Source: a bacterium
GTDB lineage: Bacteria; Vulcanimicrobiota; JABDET01
NCBI GenBank assembly: GCA_021817145.1
Contig: JAKAVV010000010.1
Location: 1 to 64,000 of the forward strand
Length of the DNA: 64,000 nt
Reading direction: 5' to 3'
Positions 1 through 9,155 of the stretch are shown here, in pieces; position 1 is the stretch's first letter; each line of letters begins with the position of its first letter. Under the pieces are notes generated by a model. It made no database searches. It had not been told where the DNA came from and was given only the letters and a program-made list of their open reading frames with translations. A program made the position numbers and the translations under genes.

Positions 1-127
1 TAATTTTCTGCCAAGTATAGATGGTAATCATCCCCTTTCATTCCTCCTTTCATAAGGAGGAAATTCGCTGTTAAGGGGGGGTCATTTTTTAATGATCGCA
101 GGGGGTCAAATTTGATGATCGTCTACA
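1..127. mobile_element. Probable right terminus of an IS21-like insertion sequence (partial)
   Basis: Two imperfect direct repeats are visible: GGGGGTCATTTTTTAATGATCG at about 77-98 and GGGGGTCAAATTTGATGATCG at about 101-121. They are followed by TCTACA ending at 127. Multiple terminal repeats of this sort and an ACA-3' end are typical of IS21-family elements (family knowledge). Adhesin coding sequence resumes immediately afterwards without a start codon, which fits an insertion into that gene. The transposase genes would lie to the left, outside the window. The assignment rests on the end structure only. Confidence 0.4.
41..62. terminator. Perfect 9-bp hairpin, possible terminator of the element's last gene
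   Basis: TTCCTCCTT and AAGGAGGAA form a perfect 9-bp stem around the loop TCAT. No U-run follows, so it is at best a weak or rho-assisted terminator. It could also sequester a Shine-Dalgarno-like AAGGAGG. Confidence 0.3.
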
Positions 128-1469
128 CTACAGCACAGCCATCGGCAGAGGAGACATTGCTGTTGGTGGTCAGGCAATAACTCAAGCATCCATTCAAACT
201 AATGGAAATATCGCTATTGGAAGTTCAACAAGTGTTGTTTCTGGCAGCTCTGGTGGAATCCTCACCACTGCAAATGGAGGGAACAGCATTGCCATTGGCA
301 CAGGAACCCAATCCACAGGCAGCAATTCCATTGCCATTGGGGAAGGGGCGAACGCCTCAGCCACCAATTCCATTGCCATTGGAGCAGGAGTCACGAATAG
401 TGTTTCTAATTCCGTATCCTTTGGCTCTTATGATGTCAATACCACTGGCTCTCTTACCACTGGCAGCATTACCTCCACCGGCAGCGCCACTATTGACGGC
501 AGCCTCACTGTCAGTGGCTCATCCACGACCAATGGCATTACTAATACCGGAACTATCACCTCCACAGGAAACATCACCTCTAATGGAACGGTGCAGGGAG
601 TCACTTTATCCGATGGAGCGGGAACCACCATCACTGGCGGAAACATCACGACAAATGCGATTAATTCTGGCAATATCACTTCGACTGGAACCATTACGGA
701 TGGAGGATTATCTATCACCAATAATGGCAACCTTTCCACTGCTGGCAGCATCACTTCCAATGGAGCCAACTTCCAAAACAATATTGTGACAGGGATCGCT
801 TCTGGTTCTGTTACGGCAACCAGCACTGATGCTGTCAATGGCTCCCAACTCTACACCCTCCAGCAAAATCTCGCTAATGTCCAAACCGCTGTCAATGGAC
901 TTATCGCCTCCGGCCTCTGCACCACCAACAATGGTAGAATCCTCTGCGGCAGCGGAGCGCAGGCAAAATACCCTGATTCTCTCGCCATTGGCGCCAATGC
1001 TCAAGCTTTAGGGGATCCCACTGTAGCCCTGGGGGCAAACTCTCAAGCTATTGGAAATAACTCAGTCGCTGTAGGTTACAATGCTGTCGCCAATGGAACC
1101 AACTCCGTGGCTTTAGGAGCCAATAGTGTCGCCAATCGAGCCAACAGTGTCTCTGTTGGAGATTCTGCCTCAGGTCTAGTCCGACAAATTACCAATGTCG
1201 CTCCAGGAACTCTTCCCAATGATGCCGTTAATATGACCCAATTACGAGGAGTGGGGGCTATGGCTCTGGCTGCAGTAGAAGCCACAGGACAAGCACAGCC
1301 AGGAAAAACGAGTTTAGGGTTCGGAGTCGCTACTTTAGGAGGCCAAGAAGGGATTGCTGTTGGATTAGCTCATACCCCCAAAGGAATGCGCAGCCTAACC
1401 TTGCGGCTTTCCATTGAAAGAGGGGGGAATCAAACTGGGGTTGCAGGAGGGTTCAGCATCCAATTCTAA
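128..1469 (+). pseudogene. Trimeric autotransporter adhesin (YadA family), 3' part only
   Basis: The frame is open from a stop at 93-95 to the TAA at 1467-1469 but has no start codon until an internal ATG at 591. The product has the modules of a trimeric autotransporter. YadA-like head repeats come first, with the motifs NSIAIG, SNSIAIGEGA and NSVAVGYNAVA. A stalk rich in repeated TG/SG-T-I-T units follows. Then come a HIM/neck motif (DAVNGSQLYTLQ), a second head block, and a C-terminal four-strand YadA anchor beginning DAVNMTQLRGVG. The last residue is Phe (GGFSIQF), the usual outer-membrane beta-barrel signal. Signal peptide and passenger start are missing. The 5' side abuts a putative IS end, so the gene is probably inactivated. 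The repeats are rich in Gly, Ser, Thr, Asn. Confidence 0.75.
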
Positions 1470-1557
1470 ATCCTAAAATTAAAACATAGACTGCTTTGGT
1501 GAAAAGAGAGTGGGTGAGCGAACAAAACCTGATCGCATTCACCTTAAAACCAGGATT

Positions 1558-2334
1558 ATGGTTGAAGTTTTAGAATCTTTTTCTGTGATCGTAAAATTTT
1601 TGGTTATTTTTTTTCTCTGTTTTTCAAGCTTGATTTTGACTGTTTCGGCGAAATCGCAGTTTCAGATCGTCCATCAAAAAGCGGATCAATTGGAATACGA
1701 TGATAAAAGTAAAATTATGCGCCTGGATGGTCATGTTGTGATCTGGCAGGGGAAAATGATTTTGAAGTGCAGTCATGCCACGTATTATTTGAAAAGCCAG
1801 GAAGCCACTGCTTATGGACGCTTAAAACTGATCAGCCCTCATGGGATTATCACGGGGAAAAAACTGCGCGTTTATTACAATAAAAAAATAGCTTTTGTTT
1901 ATGGGAATGTGGTTTTAGTTTATCACCCTAAAAACAAAAAAGGGGAACAAAAGGGCCCAATTACTATGACTTCCAACAGTCTGGAGTACGAATGGGGGAA
2001 AAAAATCGCGGTAGCAAAAGGAGATGTTGTATTGACCCAAAAGGGCAGAATTGCAAAAGGGGATCACGCGATTTTTGAAAAGAGATCGGAGACTTTGATA
2101 ATGGATGGACATGTTTCTTTGTTTCGTCCCCCTAAGAATCGTTTGTTGTGCGATCATCTGATTTATCATTTAAAAACAGATTCTGCTGTAGCCAAAGGGA
2201 ATGTTCAGGCTGTTTTTCTTGTTAAAAAGGAGAGTAAAACCGCTGCCATGGATCACAGAGTTCAGTCTGACAAAAATGCTCCTGCTGTTCCCCAAAAACC
2301 TTTTCTGGATGATCGCGCCTGGTCTTTTAGTTAA
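1558..2334 (+). CDS. LptA/OstA-like periplasmic LPS-transport protein
   Basis: Predicted to be a periplasmic OstA/LptA-fold protein that shuttles lipopolysaccharide to the outer membrane. With the ATG at 1558 the product is 258 residues and opens with a signal peptide (hydrophobic VIVKFLVIFFLCFSSLILTV, cleavage near VSA-KS). Repeated short beta-strand units follow, such as DQLEYDDKSKIMRLDGHVVI, NSLEYEWGKKIAVAKGDVVL and ATAYGRLKLI. This is the repeating pattern of the OstA (LptA/LptD N-terminal) domain. It is longer than typical LptA (about 180 residues), with a charged C-terminal tail. A GTG at 1510 would add 16 residues ahead of the signal peptide and is less likely. murQ follows 23 bp later on the same strand. 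LptC/LptD-like roles cannot be excluded. Confidence 0.7.
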   Translation: MVEVLESFSVIVKFLVIFFLCFSSLILTVSAKSQFQIVHQKADQLEYDDKSKIMRLDGHVVIWQGKMILKCSHATYYLKSQEATAYGRLKLISPHGIITGKKLRVYYNKKIAFVYGNVVLVYHPKNKKGEQKGPITMTSNSLEYEWGKKIAVAKGDVVLTQKGRIAKGDHAIFEKRSETLIMDGHVSLFRPPKNRLLCDHLIYHLKTDSAVAKGNVQAVFLVKKESKTAAMDHRVQSDKNAPAVPQKPFLDDRAWSFS

Positions 2335-2357
2335 TCCACAGGGAGTTTAATTGCTGC

Positions 2358-3191
2358 ATGAAAGAAAAAATCAGCCTTTTACCAACAGAGAAGTCAAATC
2401 CAAAAACCAGAGATTTAGATTCTTTATCTACCCTCAAGATTTTGCAAATCATGAATCAAGAAGATTTAAAGGTCCCTAAAGCTGTCAGACTTATTCTTCC
2501 CGAAATTGCTCGATTTATTGATCAATCGGCTCAAAAGATAATGCAGGGGGGCAGACTTTTTTATTTAGGAGCAGGAACCAGCGGAAGGCTTGGGATTTTG
2601 GATGCCTCTGAATGTCCACCCACTTTTGGCACTCCTGTTGATCTGGTTCAAGGAATTATTGCCGGTGGATTTCAGGCTGTTTTCCAGGCTGTAGAGAAGG
2701 CTGAAGATAATGAAAAAGCGGGTGAATCTGCATTAAAGGAAGTGAACCTGTCAAAAAAAGATTCTGTTGTCGGGCTGTCGGCAAGTGGAAGAACTCCGTA
2801 TGTGATCGGAGCTTTGAAATATGCAAAAAAAATAAAAAGTTTGACAGCAGGAGTTACCTGTAATCCTGAAGCCAGACTCCTTCAGTTCTGCGGTTTTCAT
2901 TTTGCGGTTGATGTTGGGGCAGAGATCATTGCAGGGTCAACCCGATTGAAATGCGGAACTGCGCAGAAACTAATTTTAAATATGATTTCCACTGGAATCA
3001 TGGTTCGCCTTGGAAAAGTAAAAGGGAATCGGATGATTGACCTGGTTCCTAAAAGTCAAAAGCTTTGGGAACGAGCAAAAGGGCTTGTGATGGAAGAGTT
3101 AGGGATAGGAGAATTGAAAGCGGAGAAACTTTTAAGGTTATCACAGGGTAATCCAAGAAAAGCAGTAGAATTGGGAGCCCTGAAGCGATAA
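2358..3191 (+). CDS. murQ: N-acetylmuramic acid 6-phosphate etherase
   Basis: MurQ cleaves the lactyl ether of MurNAc-6-phosphate to GlcNAc-6-phosphate and D-lactate in cytoplasmic peptidoglycan recycling. The 277-residue product carries the whole SIS-domain signature: N-terminal LLPTEKSNP, the sugar-phosphate loop GAGTSGRLGILDASECPPTF (about residues 71-90) and SASGRTPYVIGAL. The acidic residues aligned with the catalytic pair are E85 (DASE) and E116 (KAED). GSTRLKCGTAQKLILNM is also conserved. It is slightly shorter than the usual roughly 300 residues because the C-terminal helical tail is reduced. No anhMurNAc kinase or transporter gene is adjacent. It is convergent with ribF, only 24 bp apart and without an evident terminator. 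Confidence 0.95.
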   Translation: MKEKISLLPTEKSNPKTRDLDSLSTLKILQIMNQEDLKVPKAVRLILPEIARFIDQSAQKIMQGGRLFYLGAGTSGRLGILDASECPPTFGTPVDLVQGIIAGGFQAVFQAVEKAEDNEKAGESALKEVNLSKKDSVVGLSASGRTPYVIGALKYAKKIKSLTAGVTCNPEARLLQFCGFHFAVDVGAEIIAGSTRLKCGTAQKLILNMISTGIMVRLGKVKGNRMIDLVPKSQKLWERAKGLVMEELGIGELKAEKLLRLSQGNPRKAVELGALKR

Positions 3192-3215
3192 TGAGATGAA
3201 GTGATAAGGAGATAA

Positions 3216-4166
3216 TTACCTTGGCAGCTCGAGAATTTTTTGGGTTAAGGATACATCTTCTTTCATTTTTTCAATCAGATCTTCTGCTGATGCGAACTTT
3301 TCTTCATCACGAATCCGCTTGATAAGTTCAATTTCTATTTTTTCTCCGTACAAATTCCCATTGAAATGGAGCAAATAGACTTCTACAACAATCTGGTCTC
3401 CATTAAATGTGGGGCGTTTCCCAATACTGACAGCAGCTCCCCATTCCTTATTTAAGGGTTTATTTTTGATTCTGGCGGTCCCAGCATAAATTCCAATTTT
3501 AGGGAGCAGTTTTCTTGAGGGGATTTGAAGATTAGCAGTTGGAAATCCAAGGGTTTTCCCCCGTCCTTCCCCTCTTGTAACAATTCCCGATATGCTGTAA
3601 TTTCTTCCTAAGAGTTCAGCCGCTTTTTCTACTGAACCGGCGATAAGCAAATTCCGAATTCGAGTGCTTGAAACAGGTTCTCCATCCATCATCACCGCGT
3701 TGACCACAGATACGGGGAATCCTAAAGTTTTCCCCTCTTTTGAAAGAGTTTCCACATTTCCTTTATGATTTTTTCCGTAGCGATAATTGAATCCAGTAAC
3801 AACATATTGGGGTTTTAATTTTTCAGAAACAATGTTTTTCAAAAAATTTCCAGGGGGTAATTTTGAGATTTCTTCATTAAAGTCTCCAATTAAAAGGAGA
3901 TCAATCTGACGCTTTTCAAGCAGTTCGATCTTTTCTTCAAGAGTGGTCAGCAGAAAAGGAGCTCGCTCTGGGTTTACGATTTCTAAAGGGTGTCTGTTAA
4001 AAGTGTAGAGTAAAAGCGAAGGAGAATCATTTAACGTGGAAGAAATTTTTTCTGCTTCTTGAATTAAAGACTGATGTCCTTTATGAATCCCATCAAAAAA
4101 GCCGAGGATGACAATTTGATTCTGGTCTTTTTCCGATATATTTTCGAGTCCGTGGATAATTTTCAT
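3216..4166 (-). CDS. ribF: Bifunctional riboflavin kinase/FAD synthetase
   Basis: RibF phosphorylates riboflavin to FMN and adenylylates FMN to FAD. The 316-residue protein begins with the nucleotidyltransferase domain (GFFDGIHKGHQSLI, the HxGH-type site, about residues 22-35; VSSTRIRNLL for ATP binding). It ends with the flavokinase domain (GRGKTLGFPTANL at about 202-214, then the GIYAG and AAVSIGKRPTF strands). It is the last gene of the rimP-to-ribF operon. The ATG overlaps the truB stop by one base (TAATG), so translational coupling is likely. Confidence 0.96.
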   Translation of the reverse strand: MKIIHGLENISEKDQNQIVILGFFDGIHKGHQSLIQEAEKISSTLNDSPSLLLYTFNRHPLEIVNPERAPFLLTTLEEKIELLEKRQIDLLLIGDFNEEISKLPPGNFLKNIVSEKLKPQYVVTGFNYRYGKNHKGNVETLSKEGKTLGFPVSVVNAVMMDGEPVSSTRIRNLLIAGSVEKAAELLGRNYSISGIVTRGEGRGKTLGFPTANLQIPSRKLLPKIGIYAGTARIKNKPLNKEWGAAVSIGKRPTFNGDQIVVEVYLLHFNGNLYGEKIEIELIKRIRDEEKFASAEDLIEKMKEDVSLTQKILELPR

Positions 4167-5068
4167 TAATCGAATATTTTTACGGGCTGGAAATAATATG
4201 GTCTTTTTTCCCCTTTTATGGTTCCAAGAGCGATGAGCTCTTCTTCTTCATCATAAAGTTGGATTAAATTTTTCCCTGGTTCTGTGTCTAAAGGAAGGCG
4301 ATTAGCCCGAAATAGAAGAGTTTTCTGCTGCTCTGATATGGATATTTTTGGGATGTGGGATAAGACTCTATCTCCTTTTAATAAAACAGTTCCTAACTCC
4401 TCTTGAAGAGCTTTTTCTTTTACTTCTTCAAGGGTATAAGCGTCTTCAATTTTGAAAGGTCCGCTTTCTAGTCTTACAAGAAAGGAAAGAAAAGCCCCTG
4501 TTTCTAATTTTTCTCCAAGATCTCTTGCCAGAGCCCTCATGTACATTCCTGGACTTGATTTGACATCCAGAATCACTTTTGGAAATTCCCCTTCCATGAA
4601 TTTTTTTATAACAATGTTTTCGATCCTCACATTTCTCGGCTCAAGCTCAACTTTGACCCCTTTTCTTGTCCATTCATAAGATCGTTTGCCTTTAAAGTGA
4701 ATGGCTGAAACCTGCGGTGGAATTTGTTGAATTTCTCCTATAAACAAAGGGATAATTTCCTCAATTTTTTCCTTTGTAATCCAGGAAGCCTCTTTTTTTT
4801 CGAGGATATCCCCTTGAGCATCATGACTGGTCGTGGAAATGCCAAAAGTAATTTCCCCTCTGTATAATTTGACGCTTTCCTGCAAATACTCAAACAGTTT
4901 GGTCGCCCTTCCTACGGCTAGCGGAAGGACCCCTGAGGCTCCTGGATCCAGAGTCCCTCCATGTCCGATCCTTTTTATTCCAAAGACTTTTCGAGCTTCA
5001 TCCACGAGATCATGGGAAGTCATTCCAGGGGGTTTAATCAGATTTAAAAATCCAAATGGCTCTTTCAT
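4166..5068 (-). CDS. truB: tRNA pseudouridine(55) synthase TruB
   Basis: TruB converts U55 in the T-loop of tRNAs to pseudouridine. The 300-residue product has the N-terminal KPPGMTSHDLVDEAR motif and the catalytic loop GHGGTLDPGASGVLPLAVGRAT, with the nucleophile Asp41. RGEITFGISTTSHDAQGD and the SSPGMYMRALARDLG segment follow, and there is a C-terminal PUA-like region. Gene order infB-rbfA-nrnA-truB-ribF is widely conserved. The start overlaps the nrnA stop by 4 bp (ATGA-type). Confidence 0.96.
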   Translation of the reverse strand: MKEPFGFLNLIKPPGMTSHDLVDEARKVFGIKRIGHGGTLDPGASGVLPLAVGRATKLFEYLQESVKLYRGEITFGISTTSHDAQGDILEKKEASWITKEKIEEIIPLFIGEIQQIPPQVSAIHFKGKRSYEWTRKGVKVELEPRNVRIENIVIKKFMEGEFPKVILDVKSSPGMYMRALARDLGEKLETGAFLSFLVRLESGPFKIEDAYTLEEVKEKALQEELGTVLLKGDRVLSHIPKISISEQQKTLLFRANRLPLDTEPGKNLIQLYDEEEELIALGTIKGEKRPYYFQPVKIFD

Positions 5069-6015
5069 GTAAAAAATGAGTCCAATTCTTGAATCACTTT
5101 TTGCTCTGCTTCTTTAAGGGTGGACTTTATTTTACATCCTGCTGCTTGAACATGTCCACCTCCTCCAAAAAGGGAAGCGATCCGGTTAACAGGGAGATTA
5201 TTTCTGCTGCGAAGGCTTATTTTAATAATCCCGTCTTTCATTTCTCGGAAAAGAGCAAAGACATGAACTTCTTTTAGAATGTCCAACTGTTCCACCATTT
5301 TGTCCCCTTCGTCTTCTGCTGCTTCAGCAGCAGCAAAATCTTCTTGTGATAATGAACTCCATGCTATTTTCCCATCATGCTTTTTTTTAAGGTTTGAAAA
5401 CATTCTTCCAAGCAGTTTTGCGTAAGGGTAAGAATAACTTGCATACAGCTGCCGGGCGATTTTCCCATTATCAATTTTTGTTTTTAAGAGAGAAGAAGCG
5501 ATAGAATAAGTCGAATCCGTAACATTCGGATATCTAAAAATTCCTGTATCAGCCATGACTGCTGTTAAAAGACAGGATGCTATGTCAGGGGTTATCTCCC
5601 AATTTAAATGGGTTAAAATTTGAAATATGATTTCTCCTGTTGAAGCTGCTTCAGGCAGAACACAATTGATCTCTCCAAATCGATCATTATCAGGATGATG
5701 GTCAATGTTAACGATCTGTTTTGCAATTTTTCCCCATCCCCTTTTATCCCCGTCAAACAGCAATCTAGAGGATCCTGTATCCATCACAACCATGACATCT
5801 AAAGGGGCAGCAGGGAGTTCTGAAACAACTGCATTCTTTCCTGGGAGAAAATTCAAATTTTCAGGCACGGGCTCTGGAAAATAGAGAGAAGCTTTTTTCC
5901 CGTGATTCTGAAGAGCTATGCCGAGCGCCTGCATGGAACCAACAGAATCTCCGTCAGGAGAGGCTGTTGTTAAAAAGAAAGAGTTCTTTTCTTTAAAGAC
6001 TTGTTCAATTTGCAC
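5065..6015 (-). CDS. nrnA: DHH/DHHA1 phosphoesterase, NrnA-like oligoribonuclease/pAp phosphatase
   Basis: NrnA-type DHH enzymes degrade nanoRNAs and dephosphorylate pAp. Motifs visible are the N-terminal metal site ASPDGDSVGS, VVMDTGSSRLL, the DHH triad in VNIDHHPDND, the MADTG motif, and the C-terminal DHHA1 substrate-binding GGGGHVQAAGCKI. The start is uncertain. The chosen GTG at 6015 overlaps rbfA by 11 bp and leaves about 20 residues before the first metal motif, as is usual. In-frame ATGs at 6045 and 6063 lie deeper inside rbfA and would add a Lys/Arg-rich leader. No classic Shine-Dalgarno decides between them. Confidence 0.88.
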   Translation of the reverse strand: MQIEQVFKEKNSFFLTTASPDGDSVGSMQALGIALQNHGKKASLYFPEPVPENLNFLPGKNAVVSELPAAPLDVMVVMDTGSSRLLFDGDKRGWGKIAKQIVNIDHHPDNDRFGEINCVLPEAASTGEIIFQILTHLNWEITPDIASCLLTAVMADTGIFRYPNVTDSTYSIASSLLKTKIDNGKIARQLYASYSYPYAKLLGRMFSNLKKKHDGKIAWSSLSQEDFAAAEAAEDEGDKMVEQLDILKEVHVFALFREMKDGIIKISLRSRNNLPVNRIASLFGGGGHVQAAGCKIKSTLKEAEQKVIQELDSFFT

Positions 6016-6370
6016 TTTGTTTTTTCTCTTTCGCTTCAATTTCATCAATGAGATGAAGCACATGTTCTACTTTTTGACTGGTTTCATCTTTTACAAAAGC
6101 AATTTCAGGAACGTGCCGCAGTTGAATTCTCTCGGCGATTTTTGAACGGATAAAACCAGAAGCATGTTCTAAAGCTTTTAAGGTTTCTTTTTGTTCCACT
6201 GCTGTTCCCATAATACTGACGAAAATTTTGGCGTATTTTAAATCAGGAGATAATTGGGCATGAGTTAAAGTGACAAACCCAATCCTGGGATCTTTCAAAT
6301 CCCCTTTTAAAATTAAGGAAGCTTCTTTCAGCAGCTGTTTTTCCACACGGCCCAGTCTTGTTAGATTCAA
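6005..6370 (-). CDS. rbfA: 30S ribosome-binding factor RbfA
   Basis: RbfA is a small KH-fold factor for late 30S maturation and cold adaptation. At 121 residues it matches the family length. The conserved pattern is present: [14 protein letters not shown] near the N-terminus, [29 protein letters not shown] in the middle, and the [20 protein letters not shown] segment. It directly follows infB with a 4-bp stop/start overlap, its standard position. The tail is Lys/Glu-rich. Confidence 0.94.
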   Translation of the reverse strand: MNLTRLGRVEKQLLKEASLILKGDLKDPRIGFVTLTHAQLSPDLKYAKIFVSIMGTAVEQKETLKALEHASGFIRSKIAERIQLRHVPEIAFVKDETSQKVEHVLHLIDEIEAKEKKQSAN

Positions 6371-8901
6371 TTTCTGGCAGCCTCGATTTTGCTTTTTAAT
6401 TCTGTTGGCCGCACTTCTTCCATGATAAAGGCTTCGATCACGTCTCTTTCTTTAAGGTCATTGAATTTCTCAATTCCGATTCCACATTCATAACCTGACT
6501 GGACTTCTCGCGCATCATCTTTAAATCTTTTTAGAGACGCCAGGTTCCCTTCATAAATGACAGCTCCATCTCTGAGAAGTCTAACTTGAGCTTCTCGAGA
6601 AATTTTCCCTTCTGTGACTCGGCATCCCGCAATCGTTCCAAGTTTTCCGATTTTAAAGATTTTTAAAATTTCCGCTCTTCCCATCACCTTTTCTTGATAA
6701 GATGATTTCAGCAGTCCTACCATGGCTTGAGTGATGTCTTCAATGACTTGATAAATGATTCGATATAATCGAATATCCACTTTTTCTCTTTCGGCAATTT
6801 GTTTAATATGGAGTTCAGGTCTTATGTTGAATCCGATGACAACCGCATTGGAAGCCGCTGCTAAAAGAACATCGGATTCTGTAATTGTGCCAACTCCTGT
6901 GTGAATCACTCGCACTCGAACTTCATGGGTGTTCAATCTCTCCAGAGCGTCTTTCAGAGCCTCAACAGAACCCTGCCCATCAGCTTTGATAATCAAATTT
7001 AAATCTTTAATTTCTCCTTGTTTAATCTGTTCATAAAGATCGTCTAAAGTAACTCTTTTCAAAGAAGCAAGCGTTTCTTCCCTCACATGCAGAGCTCGAG
7101 CTTCTGCGATCTGTCGGGACATTTTTTCATCTGACAGCACCTGTAGAAGATCTCCTGGTTCAGGGACGCTGTTTAACCCAATCATTTCAACAGGGCAGGA
7201 GGGTGGAGCTTCCTGGATTCTTTCTCCTCGATCATTCAAAAGCGCCCGGATCTTTCCATAAACCTGACCTGCTACCACTGCATCTCCGACCTTCAATGTT
7301 CCTTCCTGGATCAAGACTGTTCCAACAGGTCCTTTCCCTTTATCCAGTTTGGCTTCTATAATGGTTCCTTTGGCGAACTTTTCAGGATTGGCTTTTAATT
7401 CAGCAAGATCTGCGACCAGCAAGATCATTTCCAGCAACTCTTCAATCCCTGTTTTTTGTTTAGCTGAAATAGGAACGAAAACCGTATTTCCTCCCCATTC
7501 TTCAGGAGTCAATCCATAATCGCTCAACTGCTGTTTAACCCGATCAACATTGGCATTGGGTTTATCTATTTTATTAACCGCCACAACGATTGGGACATTG
7601 GCTGCTTTCGCGTGATCAATAGCTTCAAGAGTTTGAGGCATGACTCCATCATCAGCAGCAACGACTAATACGGCAACATCGGTGATTTTAGTTCCTCGGG
7701 CTCTCATGGCTGTAAAGGCTTCATGTCCTGGGGTATCTAAGAAAGTAATCTTTCTTTTGTTCAGTTCAATTTGGTAAGCGCCGATTCGCTGAGTGATCCC
7801 CCCTTCTTCACTTGCCGTAACATTGGTTTTGCGAATCGAGTCTAAAAGACTTGTTTTGCCATGGTCAACATGTCCCATCACAGTAACAACAGGAGGTCTT
7901 GGTTTTAAAAGAGACGGGTCTTCTATCTCTTCTTTTGTTTCCTCAAGAGCGAGCGGATCGACGACTTCAATTTCACAGCCAAAATCAAGAGCCAGCTGTT
8001 TGGCGAATTCTTCATTTAAATGTTGATTAATCGTGATCATTTTCCCCTGCAGCATTAAATGCTTAATCAATTCATTAGTGCTTCTATTTAATTTTTGAGC
8101 CAGTTCTCCAACAGTTAAAGGAAAAGTGATCTGAACTCGGGATGGATATTCAGAGGCAGCAGGTACAGCAGGAGCGACAGCTGGGGATGATACGGCTTCA
8201 AGAATAAGTTTCTTGGCTTTCCCTGGGAGAGCTTTTTCTTCAGGTTTCTCTTTTCGCGTCAGTTCTTTTTTAGAGATTGGCTGCTCCTTTTGTATGGGTT
8301 GTTCTTTTGGTGGAAGAGGAATCTGCAAAGGGGAAATCGTTTGTTCTGGAGGGGTGACAGGAGGCAGGGAAGATTCAGAAGTGATAGGGGTGGTTTCTTG
8401 ATGGATCGATTCTTTAGGAGAGGATGGTTCATAAGATGGCTGGAGTTCATGAAAAGTTGCCAGAGGCTCCTGGATGTCAGCGCTCTTGTTAATCGTTTGA
8501 GTCAGTTTATCTTCTTGCTCTTTCTGCTTTTGCGCCCATTCTTCTTCCTGCAGCCGCCTTTCTGCTTCCCTTGCTTCTTCTTCTGCTTTCCGTTTTAAAA
8601 CCTCTTCTTTTTTTACAATTTCAACTTTGACCACTTTTTTTTCGATAACTGTTTTCTTTTCAGCAGCAGCTTTTTTTTCGACAGCCGCGACCTTATTTGA
8701 TTTTACCGCGATTTTTTTTGCTGCAGGTTCCTTTTTCTCGGCATTTTTAGCTGATGCCGCGGTTAAAGGTTGTTTGATTTTCCCTTTATCCTGAGCTTTC
8801 GTTTTAACTTCGATTCTAGGCTCTTTTGTTTTTCTGGCTGAAGAGCTTGTTTTCTTTTCTTTTTTGGGTTTTTCTTTTATGTTTGAGCGTTTTTCTGCCA
8901 T
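6367..8901 (-). CDS. infB: Translation initiation factor IF-2
   Basis: IF-2 is the GTPase that delivers fMet-tRNA to the 30S subunit and promotes subunit joining. The 844-residue protein starts with about 250 residues of Lys/Glu/Pro-rich low-complexity linker, then the IF2_N module ([14 protein letters not shown]). The G domain follows, with GHVDHGKTS (G1), [10 protein letters not shown] (switch), DTPGHEAF (G3) and AVNKIDKP (G4). Domains II-IV end with the IF2-C fold ([15 protein letters not shown]). It overlaps ylxR by 25 bp and rbfA by 4 bp in a tightly packed operon. The low-complexity N-terminus varies strongly between species, so its length here is not remarkable. Confidence 0.97.
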   Translation of the reverse strand: MAEKRSNIKEKPKKEKKTSSSARKTKEPRIEVKTKAQDKGKIKQPLTAASAKNAEKKEPAAKKIAVKSNKVAAVEKKAAAEKKTVIEKKVVKVEIVKKEEVLKRKAEEEAREAERRLQEEEWAQKQKEQEDKLTQTINKSADIQEPLATFHELQPSYEPSSPKESIHQETTPITSESSLPPVTPPEQTISPLQIPLPPKEQPIQKEQPISKKELTRKEKPEEKALPGKAKKLILEAVSSPAVAPAVPAASEYPSRVQITFPLTVGELAQKLNRSTNELIKHLMLQGKMITINQHLNEEFAKQLALDFGCEIEVVDPLALEETKEEIEDPSLLKPRPPVVTVMGHVDHGKTSLLDSIRKTNVTASEEGGITQRIGAYQIELNKRKITFLDTPGHEAFTAMRARGTKITDVAVLVVAADDGVMPQTLEAIDHAKAANVPIVVAVNKIDKPNANVDRVKQQLSDYGLTPEEWGGNTVFVPISAKQKTGIEELLEMILLVADLAELKANPEKFAKGTIIEAKLDKGKGPVGTVLIQEGTLKVGDAVVAGQVYGKIRALLNDRGERIQEAPPSCPVEMIGLNSVPEPGDLLQVLSDEKMSRQIAEARALHVREETLASLKRVTLDDLYEQIKQGEIKDLNLIIKADGQGSVEALKDALERLNTHEVRVRVIHTGVGTITESDVLLAAASNAVVIGFNIRPELHIKQIAEREKVDIRLYRIIYQVIEDITQAMVGLLKSSYQEKVMGRAEILKIFKIGKLGTIAGCRVTEGKISREAQVRLLRDGAVIYEGNLASLKRFKDDAREVQSGYECGIGIEKFNDLKERDVIEAFIMEEVRPTELKSKIEAARN

Positions 8902-9155
8902 TGTTCTCCTCTTTCAATCTCTTTCCAGAAGCTCTCAGACGCAGAGACTTTCAATTTTTTTTCAAGCCTTTTCTCTTTTTTCGCTTTTGCAAGACAACTT
9001 TCTTCCTTGCATAAGTAAGCGCTTCTTCCTTCTATGTGACCTGTTTTCCAGGGTAAAATATTCCCCTCCCTTTTTTTAATAATGCGAATTAAATCATTTC
9101 TATCAAACATTTTTCTGCACCCCATGCACTGGCGGAATGTACCTTTTTTTTTCAC
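8877..9155 (-). CDS. YlxR (DUF448) family RNA-binding protein
   Basis: This small protein is almost always encoded between nusA and infB; family members bind RNA and one (RnpM) modulates RNase P. The 92-residue product has the diagnostic [18 protein letters not shown] start and the [12 protein letters not shown] motif, followed by a basic tail. It overlaps nusA by 4 bp and infB by 25 bp, so it is translationally coupled to both. Confidence 0.9.
   Translation of the reverse strand: MKKKGTFRQCMGCRKMFDRNDLIRIIKKREGNILPWKTGHIEGRSAYLCKEESCLAKAKKEKRLEKKLKVSASESFWKEIERGEQWQKNAQT

Noticed and set aside
202-789. Long open frames overlapping the adhesin on both strands (202-789 plus; 428-838 and 708-1004 minus)
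   Set aside because: They are low-complexity by-products of the adhesin repeats in other frames; the frame ending at 1469 has the recognisable head, neck and anchor motifs.
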